Shown here one piece after another: positions 1-7,774 of a DNA stretch of 39,312 nt (the first letter of the stretch is position 1; every line of letters begins with the position of its first letter). This DNA is from Rhodococcus sp. 06-462-5 (lineage in GTDB: Bacteria > Actinomycetota > Actinomycetes > Mycobacteriales > Mycobacteriaceae): contig NZ_NOYD01000016.1 of assembly GCF_002258315.1 (NCBI RefSeq), positions 1 to 39,312 on the forward strand. The letters are read 5' to 3'. Under the pieces are notes generated by a model. It did not search any database, was not told where the DNA came from, and saw only the letters and a list, made by a program, of their open reading frames with translations. Both the position numbers and the translations under genes were made by a program.

Positions 1-348
1 CTTGAGCAGCCACAGCGTCGAGTCCGGGATCCACAGGTCCGGGCGATTTCGGGTGCCCGCGATCTCGGTCGCCGTGTCGGTGGGGCGTTCGGGGCGGACC
101 TCGAAGTTCACGCAGCCGCGCTCGACGTCGCCTGCCTGGGCGACGATCTGCTGCACCGGCTCGGCGATGGAAGTGTCCACCGCCAGCGAGACCGTGTCGA
201 GGGAATCGCAGGAGTCCGCACCGGACGCGCGCACGGCCTGCACTCCGAACCAACTGCCGACCACGACGACAACTGCCACCAGCGCGAGCACCGACCAGGT
301 CGCGGCCGAACCGAACCGGCGCGGACTACCGCTGTGACGTCCCGACAT
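1..348 (-). CDS. Solute-binding/VWA-type membrane-anchored protein, 5'-partial (C-terminus beyond window)
   Basis: Reading leftwards from an ATG at 348, 116 codons stay open to the window edge. The product starts with a short basic cytoplasmic tail (MSGRHSGSPRRFG), followed by one hydrophobic anchor at about residues 17-37 and an extracytoplasmic region. That region has the spaced cysteines and the 'DLWIPDSTLWLLK' stretch also seen in the neighbouring gene (441-2072, 'SLWIPDSSLWVGK'). The two are therefore tandem paralogues: an N-terminal solute-binding-like domain that, by analogy, should be followed by a von Willebrand factor A domain outside this window. A purine-rich ribosome site (AGGGGG, about 10 bases upstream) supports the start. 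Ligand and role are unknown. I am sure it is coding and paralogous; the VWA domain is inferred because the C-terminus is missing. Confidence 0.85.
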   Translation of the reverse strand, partial: MSGRHSGSPRRFGSAATWSVLALVAVVVVVGSWFGVQAVRASGADSCDSLDTVSLAVDTSIAEPVQQIVAQAGDVERGCVNFEVRPERPTDTATEIAGTRNRPDLWIPDSTLWLLK

Positions 349-440
349 CGATGCAACCCCCTGCTCGGCCCCCAGCTGCACTCACGAATGCAACCGCACG
401 CACACTCAGAAGTGACGCGACGCACAGCATAGTAGCCTCC

Positions 441-2072
441 TCAGCGACCGGAGCGGCTTCTGAGCGCATTGACGAACACGTTGGGGATCTCGGCCGGATT
501 TCGTGCGACAAAACTCGTACCGCCTGTGGCGGCCGAAATCTGTTGCAGCACACCGGCATCCGCATCGTCGGTGATGCCGATGGTGACGATGACGACCGGC
601 TTGGACGGGTCCTGCTCGGCTCGCAGAGTCGACAGCAGCTCGTCGAGCGAGATGCTGTCGGGATCCTCGTTGGTGCCGTCGGTGAGGATGATGACGCTGT
701 TCACGGCATCGGGGTCGTAGCCCTGCTGCACGGTGCGGAACGCGGCCAACGTGGTGTCGTACAACCCGGTACCACCTCCGACCAGGGACGGCAGCGTTCG
801 GGTTTGCTGCAACAGCACCTCACGCTGAGTGGTGTTGCCGACCTGCTCGTCCATTCGCCGGATCGGTGCGAGCTCACGGTAGTCCTGATCGCCACCGCCG
901 AGTCCGATCGAGAACGCCCACAACCCCATCGACGCGTTGTCGGGGAACAGCCGATTTCCGGTCTCACTGGCCTGCACCGTCATGGCGATACGCGAATTCG
1001 CCCCGGCGCTGTAGTTCATCGATCCGGAGACATCCTCCATCACCAACGCCCGCGACGGGAGCGCCAAGACCTGGTACTGCCGCAGCGTCGACTCGGCGGC
1101 CTGTTGGTCGGCAATCGTCAGCGGCGTGACGTTCCCGATCCCCCGATCGGAATCGAGCGGGGCCATGTCTGCGGAGCGGAACCCTGCGTCGGACAGAGCC
1201 TGCTGCCCCTGGTCGGATTCGATGGCCGTGGCCAGTGCCGTCCCGACGGACTTCGCGGTCTCGTGTCGATCGCCCGCGGGTTCGGTCACCGCCAGCGGAA
1301 AGTTCAGGAAGAAGGCACCGGTCGGCGGAGCCGTCGCGCCGAGTTCGACGTTCTTGTCCTGCTGGTAGTCCAGGAAGGCCTGCTCGGAGACCACCGCGAC
1401 TCCTCCGTCGGCGACCAGGTCGTCGAGCCTGACCGTCGGATCGGCCTCGCCGCGCGTGGCGGCCTGAGCCTGAGCGATGGGGACGAGCGCCGCCGAGACC
1501 GCGTCGAGCATCTTCTCGTCCGATCCGGCCTCGGCCACCGCGCCCAGGATGGCCGCGTCGGACGTGGTGTTGGCCAACGGATTACCGATGCGCAGACCTT
1601 CGAGCTTCAAGGCAGTGAGCCAGGTGTCGAAGAACGGCACCTCGTCCTTGCGGGCCGCGAGCACGGCCGGGGTTGCGGCCACCGACTGACTCGCGAGGTC
1701 GATCAACGACGCCGTGGACCGCACGGTCTTGCCGACCCACAGCGACGAATCGGGAATCCAGAGCGAGGGAACATCGTCGCCCTTGGCCACCGCGGCCGAG
1801 ACCTGACCCGATTCGGTGGCGGTGACCTCGACACCGGCACAACCCAGGTCCTCGGCGGGGGTGTTGTCGACGATCTTCTGCAGCACCGGTGCGATCGCCG
1901 GATCCGCAGCCAGCGAGTAGGACTGAGTGTCGCCACAGGTGGACCCGAAGGCCTTCAGTGCCACGAAGACTCCACCGCCGACAACGAGCAACAGAACGAC
2001 GGCGACGACGCCGTACTTGGCGATTCCGCGGCTGCTCGAGCCGGACGACGGGGCACTGTGTTTACCGGGCAT
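441..2072 (-). CDS. Membrane-anchored solute-binding and VWA domain protein
   Basis: A 543-residue protein with one N-terminal transmembrane anchor (about residues 18-42). A periplasmic-binding-like domain follows (about 45-310; WIPDSS near 105-110), then a C-terminal VWA domain (about 340-540). The VWA metal-ion-dependent adhesion site is intact: DVSGS at about 347-351, the Thr of GTGLYDT at about 435, and the Asp of ILTDGTNED at about 465. The domain should sit outside the membrane and bind a divalent cation and a protein partner or ligand, as VWA domains generally do. The start at 2072 has AGGAG six bases upstream. It lies 92 bases upstream of a paralogue in the same direction (1-348). The exact function of this actinobacterial fusion is not known to me. 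Confidence 0.93.
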   Translation of the reverse strand: MPGKHSAPSSGSSSRGIAKYGVVAVVLLLVVGGGVFVALKAFGSTCGDTQSYSLAADPAIAPVLQKIVDNTPAEDLGCAGVEVTATESGQVSAAVAKGDDVPSLWIPDSSLWVGKTVRSTASLIDLASQSVAATPAVLAARKDEVPFFDTWLTALKLEGLRIGNPLANTTSDAAILGAVAEAGSDEKMLDAVSAALVPIAQAQAATRGEADPTVRLDDLVADGGVAVVSEQAFLDYQQDKNVELGATAPPTGAFFLNFPLAVTEPAGDRHETAKSVGTALATAIESDQGQQALSDAGFRSADMAPLDSDRGIGNVTPLTIADQQAAESTLRQYQVLALPSRALVMEDVSGSMNYSAGANSRIAMTVQASETGNRLFPDNASMGLWAFSIGLGGGDQDYRELAPIRRMDEQVGNTTQREVLLQQTRTLPSLVGGGTGLYDTTLAAFRTVQQGYDPDAVNSVIILTDGTNEDPDSISLDELLSTLRAEQDPSKPVVIVTIGITDDADAGVLQQISAATGGTSFVARNPAEIPNVFVNALRSRSGR

Positions 2073-2121
2073 AGCGCGCTCCTACTTCATCGGTCGTTCC
2101 ACAGGCTCCACTCCTGCCCCG

Positions 2122-2553
2122 TCAGGCGTAGATCTTGACGAACGTCTTCAGCGAGTTCTCGATATCGCCCTTGAGAGCGCGCGCGACACCGGAGCCGATG
2201 GGACCGAACAGCGGCGCACCGCCGAGGTTGATGTCGATGGTGATCTCGGAACCGTCACCCTTGGATTTCACGGACATGTTCAGGCCGATCTTGACCCCGC
2301 CCTTGCCGTTGCCCTTGAGCTCGAGCTTCTTGGGCGGATCGTAGGACTCGATCTTCCAGGACACCCGGTTGCGCATTCCCTTCACGCTGGCGATGGAGTC
2401 CAGGGTGGTGCCGACGGCCAGCTGCTCGGGCAGCTCACCGCGCCATGCTTCGTGGATGGAGAGCCACTGCTCGTATCCGGACAGGTCGGACGCATGCGCC
2501 CACGTCTGCTCGGGGGTCAGGGGGACGTCGAGGGAAACCTTCAGCTTGGCCAC
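2122..2553 (-). CDS. SRPBCC-fold protein, Rv0910-type toxin family
   Basis: A 143-residue soluble protein with the START/polyketide-cyclase-like SRPBCC pattern: an opening strand, 'PEQTWAHASDLSGYEQW', paired beta strands with basic and glycine residues (KGNGKGGVKIG), and a long C-terminal helix (DIENSLKTFVKIYA). Length and sequence character match M. tuberculosis Rv0910, classed as the toxin of the Rv0909/Rv0910 type II pair. The start is GTG at 2553. The cognate antitoxin family member is not adjacent; the only candidate in the window is at 11842-12030. The downstream gene on this strand is the VWA protein, 49 bases away, and a strong terminator (2582-2613) separates this gene from the symporter upstream. 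A lipid- or ligand-binding role without toxicity is equally possible. Confidence 0.8.
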   Translation of the reverse strand: MAKLKVSLDVPLTPEQTWAHASDLSGYEQWLSIHEAWRGELPEQLAVGTTLDSIASVKGMRNRVSWKIESYDPPKKLELKGNGKGGVKIGLNMSVKSKGDGSEITIDINLGGAPLFGPIGSGVARALKGDIENSLKTFVKIYA

Positions 2554-2581
2554 AGCAGGGATGGTAACCGCTGAACGAAAA

Positions 2582-2613
2582 ATGTCCGTGTGAGGCCTTC
2601 CTCACACGGACAT
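2582..2613 (-). terminator. Intrinsic terminator of the mctC-type symporter operon
   Basis: A perfect 14-bp inverted repeat (ATGTCCGTGTGAGG at 2582-2595 and its complement at 2600-2613) with a 4-base loop. On the minus strand it is followed by a run of five T (2582-2578). It lies 22 bases downstream of the symporter stop at 2636 and upstream of the SRPBCC start at 2553. Confidence 0.85.
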
Positions 2614-2635
2614 CTTCGATGGAACCTGCGTTCGA

Positions 2636-4270
2636 CTAGTGAGCGCTGGCCTTCTCCGCACCGATACCGGTGAGGGAGCGAACCTCCATCTCGGCCTGCT
2701 TGTCGGTGCTCTCGGTGTCCTTCGAGATCAGTGTTCCGACGATGCCGAGGACGAATGCCAACGGGATCGACACGATGCCGGGGTTGGAGAGCGGGAACCA
2801 GGCGAAGTCCGAGCCGGGGACCATCGACGTCGGCGATCCGGAAACGGCCGGGGAGAAGACGATCAGCACGATGGTCGAGATCAGGCCGCCGTACATGCTG
2901 AACAGTGCGCCGGTGGTGGTGAAGCGACGCCAGAACAGCGAGTACAGGATGGTCGGCAGGTTCGCGGCTGCAGCGACGGCGAAGGCGAGTGCCACCAGGA
3001 ACGCGATGTTCTGACCGTTGGCGAGGATGCCGAGGCCGATGGCGAGCACACCGATGACGACGGCGGTGATGCGGGAGACCTTGACCTGCTTCTTGTCGTC
3101 GACCTTGCCCTTCTTGATGACGCTGCCGTAGATGTCGTGGGCGAACGACGCCGAGGCGGTGATCGTCAGTCCGGCGACCACGGCGAGGATGGTCGCGAAG
3201 GCGACCGCCGAGATGATGCCGAGCAGAATCACGCCGCCGAGTTCGAAGGCCAACAGCGGAGCAGCGGAGTTCTGACCACCGGCCGAGGCCAGGATGCGGT
3301 CGGGTCCGACGATCGCTGCGGCTCCGTAGCCGAGGACGAGGGTGAACAGGTAGAACGCACCGATGAGCGCGATGGCCCACACGACGCTGCGGCGAGCTTC
3401 CTTGGCGGTGGGCACGGTGTAGAAGCGCATCAGCACGTGCGGCAGACCCGCGGTACCGAGGACGAGTGCGAGACCGAGCGAGAGGAAATTGATCTTCGAG
3501 GTGGCACTGCCGCCGTACTGGGCACCGGGCTCGATGACGTCACGGGCCGCCACGGCCTCGTTGGCCGATCCGGCCACCATGGTCTGAGCGCTGCCGAGCA
3601 GTTCGGAGAAGTTCATGCCGAACTTGGCGAGAACGAGGACGGTCATGAACGCTGCGCCGGTGATGAGCAGAACGGCCTTGATGATCTGCACCCAGGTGGT
3701 GCCCTTCATGCCGCCGATGAGTACGTACGCGATCATCAGCACGCCGACGATGGCGATGACGATGGACTGTCCGGTGCGGTCGGAGATGTCGAGCAGCAGT
3801 GCGACGAGTCCGCCGGCACCGGCCATCTGCGCCAGCAGGTAGAACAGCGAGACCGTCAGTGTGGACAGTGCGGCCGCGGTGCGAACCGGGCCCTGCTTGA
3901 GCCGGAAGCTCAGCACGTCCGCCATGGTGAACTTGCCGGTGTTCCTGAGCAATTCGGCGACGAGGAGCAACGCGACGAGCCAGGCGACGAGGAAGCCGAT
4001 GGAGTACAGGAAGCCGTCGTAGCCGTAGACGGCGATGGCACCGGCGATACCGAGAAAGCTGGCCGCCGAGAGGTAGTCACCGGCGATGGCGACGCCGTTC
4101 TGCGGTCCGGAGAAGCCGCCACCTGCGGTGAAGAAATCCGCGGAGGTCGCATTCTTCTTGGATGCGCGGATGACGACGAACATCGTCACGAGGACGAACG
4201 CACCGAAGATCGCGATGTTGACGAGGGGTTCACCGACTGTGGTGTCGGTGGCCTGGGCTAATACGTTCAC
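2636..4270 (-). CDS. mctC: Sodium:solute symporter, MctC/ActP monocarboxylate type
   Basis: A 544-residue polytopic protein of the SSS family, predicted to take up acetate, propionate or pyruvate across the cytoplasmic membrane with a cation. Family hallmarks are visible: 'AGDYLSAASFLGIAG' near residue 62, 'IGGMKGTTWVQIIKA' near 185-199, and 'GTAGLPHVLMRFYTVP' near 273-288. About 13 membrane segments can be picked out. The GTG start at 4270 overlaps the stop of the DUF485 gene by 4 bases (GTGA), so the two are translationally coupled, as in the Corynebacterium glutamicum mctB-mctC pair. A strong terminator follows at 2582-2613. The substrate assignment is by family; uptake of another small carboxylate cannot be excluded. 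Confidence 0.92.
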   Translation of the reverse strand: MNVLAQATDTTVGEPLVNIAIFGAFVLVTMFVVIRASKKNATSADFFTAGGGFSGPQNGVAIAGDYLSAASFLGIAGAIAVYGYDGFLYSIGFLVAWLVALLLVAELLRNTGKFTMADVLSFRLKQGPVRTAAALSTLTVSLFYLLAQMAGAGGLVALLLDISDRTGQSIVIAIVGVLMIAYVLIGGMKGTTWVQIIKAVLLITGAAFMTVLVLAKFGMNFSELLGSAQTMVAGSANEAVAARDVIEPGAQYGGSATSKINFLSLGLALVLGTAGLPHVLMRFYTVPTAKEARRSVVWAIALIGAFYLFTLVLGYGAAAIVGPDRILASAGGQNSAAPLLAFELGGVILLGIISAVAFATILAVVAGLTITASASFAHDIYGSVIKKGKVDDKKQVKVSRITAVVIGVLAIGLGILANGQNIAFLVALAFAVAAAANLPTILYSLFWRRFTTTGALFSMYGGLISTIVLIVFSPAVSGSPTSMVPGSDFAWFPLSNPGIVSIPLAFVLGIVGTLISKDTESTDKQAEMEVRSLTGIGAEKASAH

Positions 4271-4617
4271 GACTTGGCTCCCTGGGAGGCTTCCATCTCG
4301 GCGCGCAGGGCTGCGGCTCGAGGATCGAGTTCACGGTTGGCGAACTTCACGTAGATGCCGGTGATGGCGAATGTCGTGACGAACTGGCCGAGGCCGAGCA
4401 GCAGACCGACGTTGATGTTGCCCCACACCTTGGTGGACATGAAGTCCACGGCGTAGGTGCTCAGCAGCACGTAGACGACGTACCAGACCAGGAAGAACCC
4501 GGCCATCGGGAACACGAAGCTACGCAGGCGACGCCTGAGTTCCTGGAACTCGGGACTGGCCTGCATGTCGACGAACGCTTGCGCGTCCGGTGGCGAATTG
4601 GTTTCCGGTGCGGTCAC
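4267..4617 (-). CDS. DUF485 small membrane partner of the symporter
   Basis: A 116-residue protein with a polar N-terminus containing 'FVDMQASPEFQELRRRLRSFVFP', the conserved DUF485 lead-in, and two membrane helices (about residues 35-57 and 69-92). DUF485 proteins almost always precede ActP/MctC-type symporters and are thought to be accessory subunits; the analogue in C. glutamicum is MctB. The GTG start at 4617 has AGGAG about 7 bases upstream, and the stop overlaps the symporter start by 4 bases. It is the first gene of a two-gene operon. Its leader (4618-4680) carries an inverted repeat that could be a regulator site. Confidence 0.9.
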   Translation of the reverse strand: MTAPETNSPPDAQAFVDMQASPEFQELRRRLRSFVFPMAGFFLVWYVVYVLLSTYAVDFMSTKVWGNINVGLLLGLGQFVTTFAITGIYVKFANRELDPRAAALRAEMEASQGAKS

Positions 4618-4648
4618 CTTGGACTCCTGAAGTTGATGTGAGCTTTAG

Positions 4649-4675
4649 CTGACTCGGAACATTAATGAGAGTCAG
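4649..4675. promoter_or_regulatory. Inverted repeat upstream of the mctC-type operon, possible operator
   Basis: CTGACTC at 4649-4655 is mirrored by GAGTCAG at 4669-4675 with a 13-base AT-richer spacer. It lies 32-58 bases upstream of the DUF485 GTG start, where a promoter-proximal regulator site would be expected. No specific regulator can be assigned from the sequence; the LytTR regulator at 6974-7774 and RamA/RamB-type carbon regulators are candidates by context only. Confidence 0.35.
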
Positions 4676-4765
4676 GTCACAAAATCAGGAGGTGGTGTCG
4701 ATCACACGATGGGCTGCGGGAGTGTGCGACGAGCGGTCGCGAATGGCAGTCGAGCGGTGGCGGCC

Positions 4766-4855
4766 GGGAGTGGAGCCTGCGGAATGACCCCACGAGGGAG
4801 TGGAGCCTGCGGAACGACCCAAAGAGGGAGTGGAGCCTGCGGAACGACCCGAAGA
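4766..4855. repeat. Three tandem copies of a 30-bp repeat
   Basis: Units at 4766-4795, 4796-4825 and 4826-4855. Each begins GGGAGTGGAGCCTGCGGAA, continues with (T/C)GACCC, and ends with a variable 5-base tail finishing in GA (CACGA, AAAGA, GAAGA). Units 2 and 3 differ only in the tail; unit 1 has one extra substitution. The array starts 5 bases beyond the stop codon of the symporter gene at 4861, between two genes in the same direction. It is not CRISPR-like, because there are no unique spacers. Function unknown. Confidence 0.9.
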
Positions 4856-4860
4856 CGCAG

Positions 4861-6603
4861 TTACAGTTCGCGTTCTCGGTCTTTGCCCATGTCGAGGCCC
4901 TCGGGGAGGTGCAGTCGCGCGAAGATGCGGGAGATGTCCGACGGGACGGTCTTTCGGGTGGCGAGGCTGACGGCGATCATCGAGGCGAAGGCGACGGGGA
5001 CGCTGACGGCGGCGGGGTAGCCGAGGATCGCTGCCGCCCAGCCGCCGAGGACGCCGTCGGAGATGGGGGTCACGACGGAGATCGACGCGGCGACGAGTGA
5101 GATGCCGCCGCCGAGGAGCAGTCCGGTTGCCGCTCCGGCCGCGGTGAGTCCGCGCCACCAGATACCCAGCACGAGCAGTGGGCACAGGGTGGACGCGGCG
5201 ACGGCGAAGACGAGCCCGACGGTGCGCGAGAGGTCGAGTGAGACAACGCCGATCGACAGCGCCAACGGCACGGCTCCGGCGAGGATCGCGGCGACGCGGA
5301 AGTCTCGGACCTTGCCCGAGAGGACGTCGGTACTGAGCACCCCTGCGATGCTGACCAGCAGTCCCGACGACGTCGACAGGAACGCAGCGATGGCACCGGC
5401 GGCCACGAGTGCGGCGAGCAGTTGTCCCGGTATTCCGGAGAGCACCGAGCCGGGCAGCAGCAGGACCGCTGCGTCGGATGCTCCGGTGATCAGCAGTTGC
5501 GGAACGTACAGCCGGGCGAAGACGCCGAGCACCGTCGGGAACAGGTAGAACATGCCGAGCAACGCCAGGACGGTGAGCGAGGTCAGCCGCGCCGCTCGGC
5601 CGTCCGGGTTGGTGTAGAAGCGCACCAGCACGTGCGGCAGGCCGAGGGTTCCGAGGAACGTGGCCAGAATCAGCGAGTACACCTGATACAGCGGGTGCGC
5701 GCCGCCCAGTCCCCCGCCCGGCATCGCCCACGCCCGGTCGGTGGTCGGCGCTCCCGCGACGACGGGAACGGGCGATCCGGCGTCGAGCGTCAACGACGTG
5801 CCCGAGCCCAGCCGGTGTTCGCCTGCGTCCAGCAGGACTCGCCCGTCGACGCTCTCGTCGTCGAGGGTTCCCGTCACGGCGACCACGATCGGCGAATCCA
5901 CCTGTACGAGAACGTCGGTGGTGATGTCGACGACGGTCTGCTCGGTCACCGTCGGTGGGGCCGGGCTGCCGACGCTGCGGTCGTCGGCGAAGAAGTGCAC
6001 GGCCAGCACCAGTGCCGGGATGGCGATCGCGGTGAGCTTGAGCCAGTACTGGAACGCCTGGACGAAGGTGATCGAGCGCATGCCACCGCCGACGACGTTC
6101 GCGATCACGATCAGCCCCACCGCCAGGGCACCGACCCAGCCGGGCACTCCGAGCAGAATGTTCAGGGTCAGGCCGGCACCCTGGAACTGCGGCACCAGAT
6201 ACAGCGCGCAGATGACCACCACCACCAGCATCGCCACGGTTCGCAACCATGGTGCACCGAGCCGGAATTCGACGAAATCGGGCACCGTGTACGCGCCGCT
6301 CCTGCGCAGCGGTGCCGCGACGAACAGCAGCAGACCCAGATAGCCCGCGGTGAAGCCGACCGGATACCACAGCGCATCGGCTCCGTACTTCGCGATGAGC
6401 CCCGCGACCCCGAGAAACGATGCGGCCGAGAGGTATTCGCCGCTGATGGCGGCGGCATTCCAGCGTGGCCCGACGGTACGCGAGGCCACCAGGAAGTCGG
6501 AGGTGGTGCGGGCCAGCCGAACTCCGTAGATGCCGATGCCCACCGTGGCGACGGCGGCCACCAACAGCGCGATCACCGTCGCGATCGGAATCGATCCGTT
6601 CAC
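4861..6603 (-). CDS. Sodium:solute symporter with large extracytoplasmic loop, LytTR-linked
   Basis: A 580-residue SSS-family symporter related to the one at 2636-4270: 'SGEYLSAASFLGVAG' at about 54-68, 'VGGGMRSITFVQAFQYWLKL' at about 171-190, and 'GTLGLPHVLVRFYTNP' at about 318-333. It differs by an insertion of roughly 100 residues (about 205-305) between two membrane segments. The insertion is rich in beta-prone V/T/D residues and should face outside. The GTG start at 6603 follows the small membrane protein gene after 6 bases. It is the last gene of a run that includes a LytS-like kinase and a LytTR regulator, an arrangement typical of carboxylate-responsive transport systems. Substrate unknown; a small monocarboxylate is most likely. 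Confidence 0.88.
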   Translation of the reverse strand: MNGSIPIATVIALLVAAVATVGIGIYGVRLARTTSDFLVASRTVGPRWNAAAISGEYLSAASFLGVAGLIAKYGADALWYPVGFTAGYLGLLLFVAAPLRRSGAYTVPDFVEFRLGAPWLRTVAMLVVVVICALYLVPQFQGAGLTLNILLGVPGWVGALAVGLIVIANVVGGGMRSITFVQAFQYWLKLTAIAIPALVLAVHFFADDRSVGSPAPPTVTEQTVVDITTDVLVQVDSPIVVAVTGTLDDESVDGRVLLDAGEHRLGSGTSLTLDAGSPVPVVAGAPTTDRAWAMPGGGLGGAHPLYQVYSLILATFLGTLGLPHVLVRFYTNPDGRAARLTSLTVLALLGMFYLFPTVLGVFARLYVPQLLITGASDAAVLLLPGSVLSGIPGQLLAALVAAGAIAAFLSTSSGLLVSIAGVLSTDVLSGKVRDFRVAAILAGAVPLALSIGVVSLDLSRTVGLVFAVAASTLCPLLVLGIWWRGLTAAGAATGLLLGGGISLVAASISVVTPISDGVLGGWAAAILGYPAAVSVPVAFASMIAVSLATRKTVPSDISRIFARLHLPEGLDMGKDREREL

Positions 6604-6609
6604 GTGCGC

Positions 6610-6969
6610 CTAGTCCTCGACCAGGCCGACGAACTCGGTCTCGTTGCGTTCGGCCCGGCGCACGTACGCCCAGCCGACAGCGAACAGCAACGGATAGATC
6701 GCCACCCCCAACACCAACCACGGCAGCCCGATGCCGAACGGCGCGACGTCGGTGAAACGGGCGAGGAGCATGCCCAGCAACGGAATTGCGAACAGAATCG
6801 ACAGCGTCATCACCGCCAGGCGCACCGACAGCAACAGCTGCGCGCGTACCAGGCTACGGACCAGGGCGTCGCCGACCTCGGTTTGCTCCTGCACTTCGAC
6901 ACGGGTGCGCACCATCCGCGCACCGCGACGTTGCGAGAGCACCACCCGCTGCCGGTGTGGCTGACTCAT
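6610..6969 (-). CDS. Small two-helix membrane protein paired with symporter
   Basis: A 119-residue protein with a basic N-terminus (about 1-40) and two hydrophobic helices (about 45-67 and 78-101), ending 'AERNETEFVGLVED'. Size, topology and its place 6 bases before an SSS symporter match the DUF485 accessory subunits, although sequence similarity to the DUF485 protein at 4267-4617 is low by eye. It starts 4 bases after the LytTR regulator stop. It probably stabilises or assists the symporter; this is inferred from position. Confidence 0.75.
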   Translation of the reverse strand: MSQPHRQRVVLSQRRGARMVRTRVEVQEQTEVGDALVRSLVRAQLLLSVRLAVMTLSILFAIPLLGMLLARFTDVAPFGIGLPWLVLGVAIYPLLFAVGWAYVRRAERNETEFVGLVED

Positions 6970-6973
6970 CCCG

Positions 6974-7774
6974 TCACCTGGACGACCACGATTGCAGCGG
7001 ACCGCGGACCAGTCTGTCCTTGAGTTCTCTGGCGTGCCGTCGGCTCACCGGAAGTTCGCAGGCAGCGAGGTTTCCACTGGCCCGCAGGCATACCACCAGA
7101 CCCGAACCGACGCTGCGGATCCCCGTGACCAACCGCAGCGAGACCAGGTACGAGCGGTGCACGCGGAGGAATCCGGCGTCCGCCCAGCGGCTTTCGAGGG
7201 TCGAGATCGGTATGCGCACCAGGTGCGAGCCGTTGGAGGTGTGCAATCTCGCATAGTCGCCGTCGGCCTCGACCCACGCGACCGACGACCGGTGCACCAA
7301 GGTGGTGGTTCCGCCGAGTTCGACGGGGATGACCTCGTCGGCCGAGGTGTCGGCGGACTCCGCGGGTCGGCGGCGCGCGAGCAGCACCCGGCGCAGTGCC
7401 TCGGTGAGCCGGTCCTCTCGCAAGGGCTTGAGCAGGTAGTCGACGGCACCGAGATCGAAGGCGGCCAGTGCCCGGTCGTCGTGGGCGGTGACGAACACGA
7501 CGGCGGGTGGCCGCGCGAATGCCGACAGGATGCCGGCCAGTTCCAGGCCGTCGAGTCCGGGCATGTTGATGTCGAGGAACACTGCATCCACCGGCTGCGC
7601 GGAGGTCTGTTGGAGCTGCCGTAGTGCGGTGGTGGCGTCCTGCGCGGTGAACACCTCGGCGACGGTGTCCTGCTGGCGCAGCAGAAAGGCGAGTTCGTCC
7701 AGTGCCGGGCGCTCGTCGTCGACGGCGAGCACGATCAACCCACGGCCGGGGGCCATGTTGGCAGCCTGCGTCAT
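6974..7774 (-). CDS. LytTR-family response regulator
   Basis: A 266-residue regulator. The receiver domain (about 12-130) has the acidic pocket 'VDDE' at 18-21, phospho-acceptor Asp68 in 'FLDINMPGLDG', the Thr of 'FVTAHDD' and the Lys of 'YLLKPL'. A linker leads to a LytTR DNA-binding domain (about 150-258), recognisable from 'VAWVEADGDYARLHT', 'TLESRWADAGFLRVHRSYLV' and the strands that follow. Its ATG overlaps the kinase stop by 4 bases (ATGA), so kinase and regulator should be made in fixed ratio. Such LytTR regulators activate transport genes; the adjoining symporter pair, and perhaps the operon at 2636-4617, are the obvious targets. Confidence 0.94.
   Translation of the reverse strand: MTQAANMAPGRGLIVLAVDDERPALDELAFLLRQQDTVAEVFTAQDATTALRQLQQTSAQPVDAVFLDINMPGLDGLELAGILSAFARPPAVVFVTAHDDRALAAFDLGAVDYLLKPLREDRLTEALRRVLLARRRPAESADTSADEVIPVELGGTTTLVHRSSVAWVEADGDYARLHTSNGSHLVRIPISTLESRWADAGFLRVHRSYLVSLRLVTGIRSVGSGLVVCLRASGNLAACELPVSRRHARELKDRLVRGPLQSWSSR

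Noticed and set aside
2639..4261. A 540-codon open frame on the plus strand opposite the mctC-type symporter
   Set aside because: Its product is a D/E/G/R-rich, motif-free sequence mirroring the symporter codons; it is a shadow.
4766..4855. Possible CRISPR array
   Set aside because: Units are directly adjacent with no spacer sequence and no cas genes are present.
4685..6721. A 678-codon minus-strand frame overlapping the second symporter
   Set aside because: The overlapping frame 4861-6603 has full SSS motifs; the longer one is Arg-rich and only translates the 30-bp repeats into an artificial peptide repeat.
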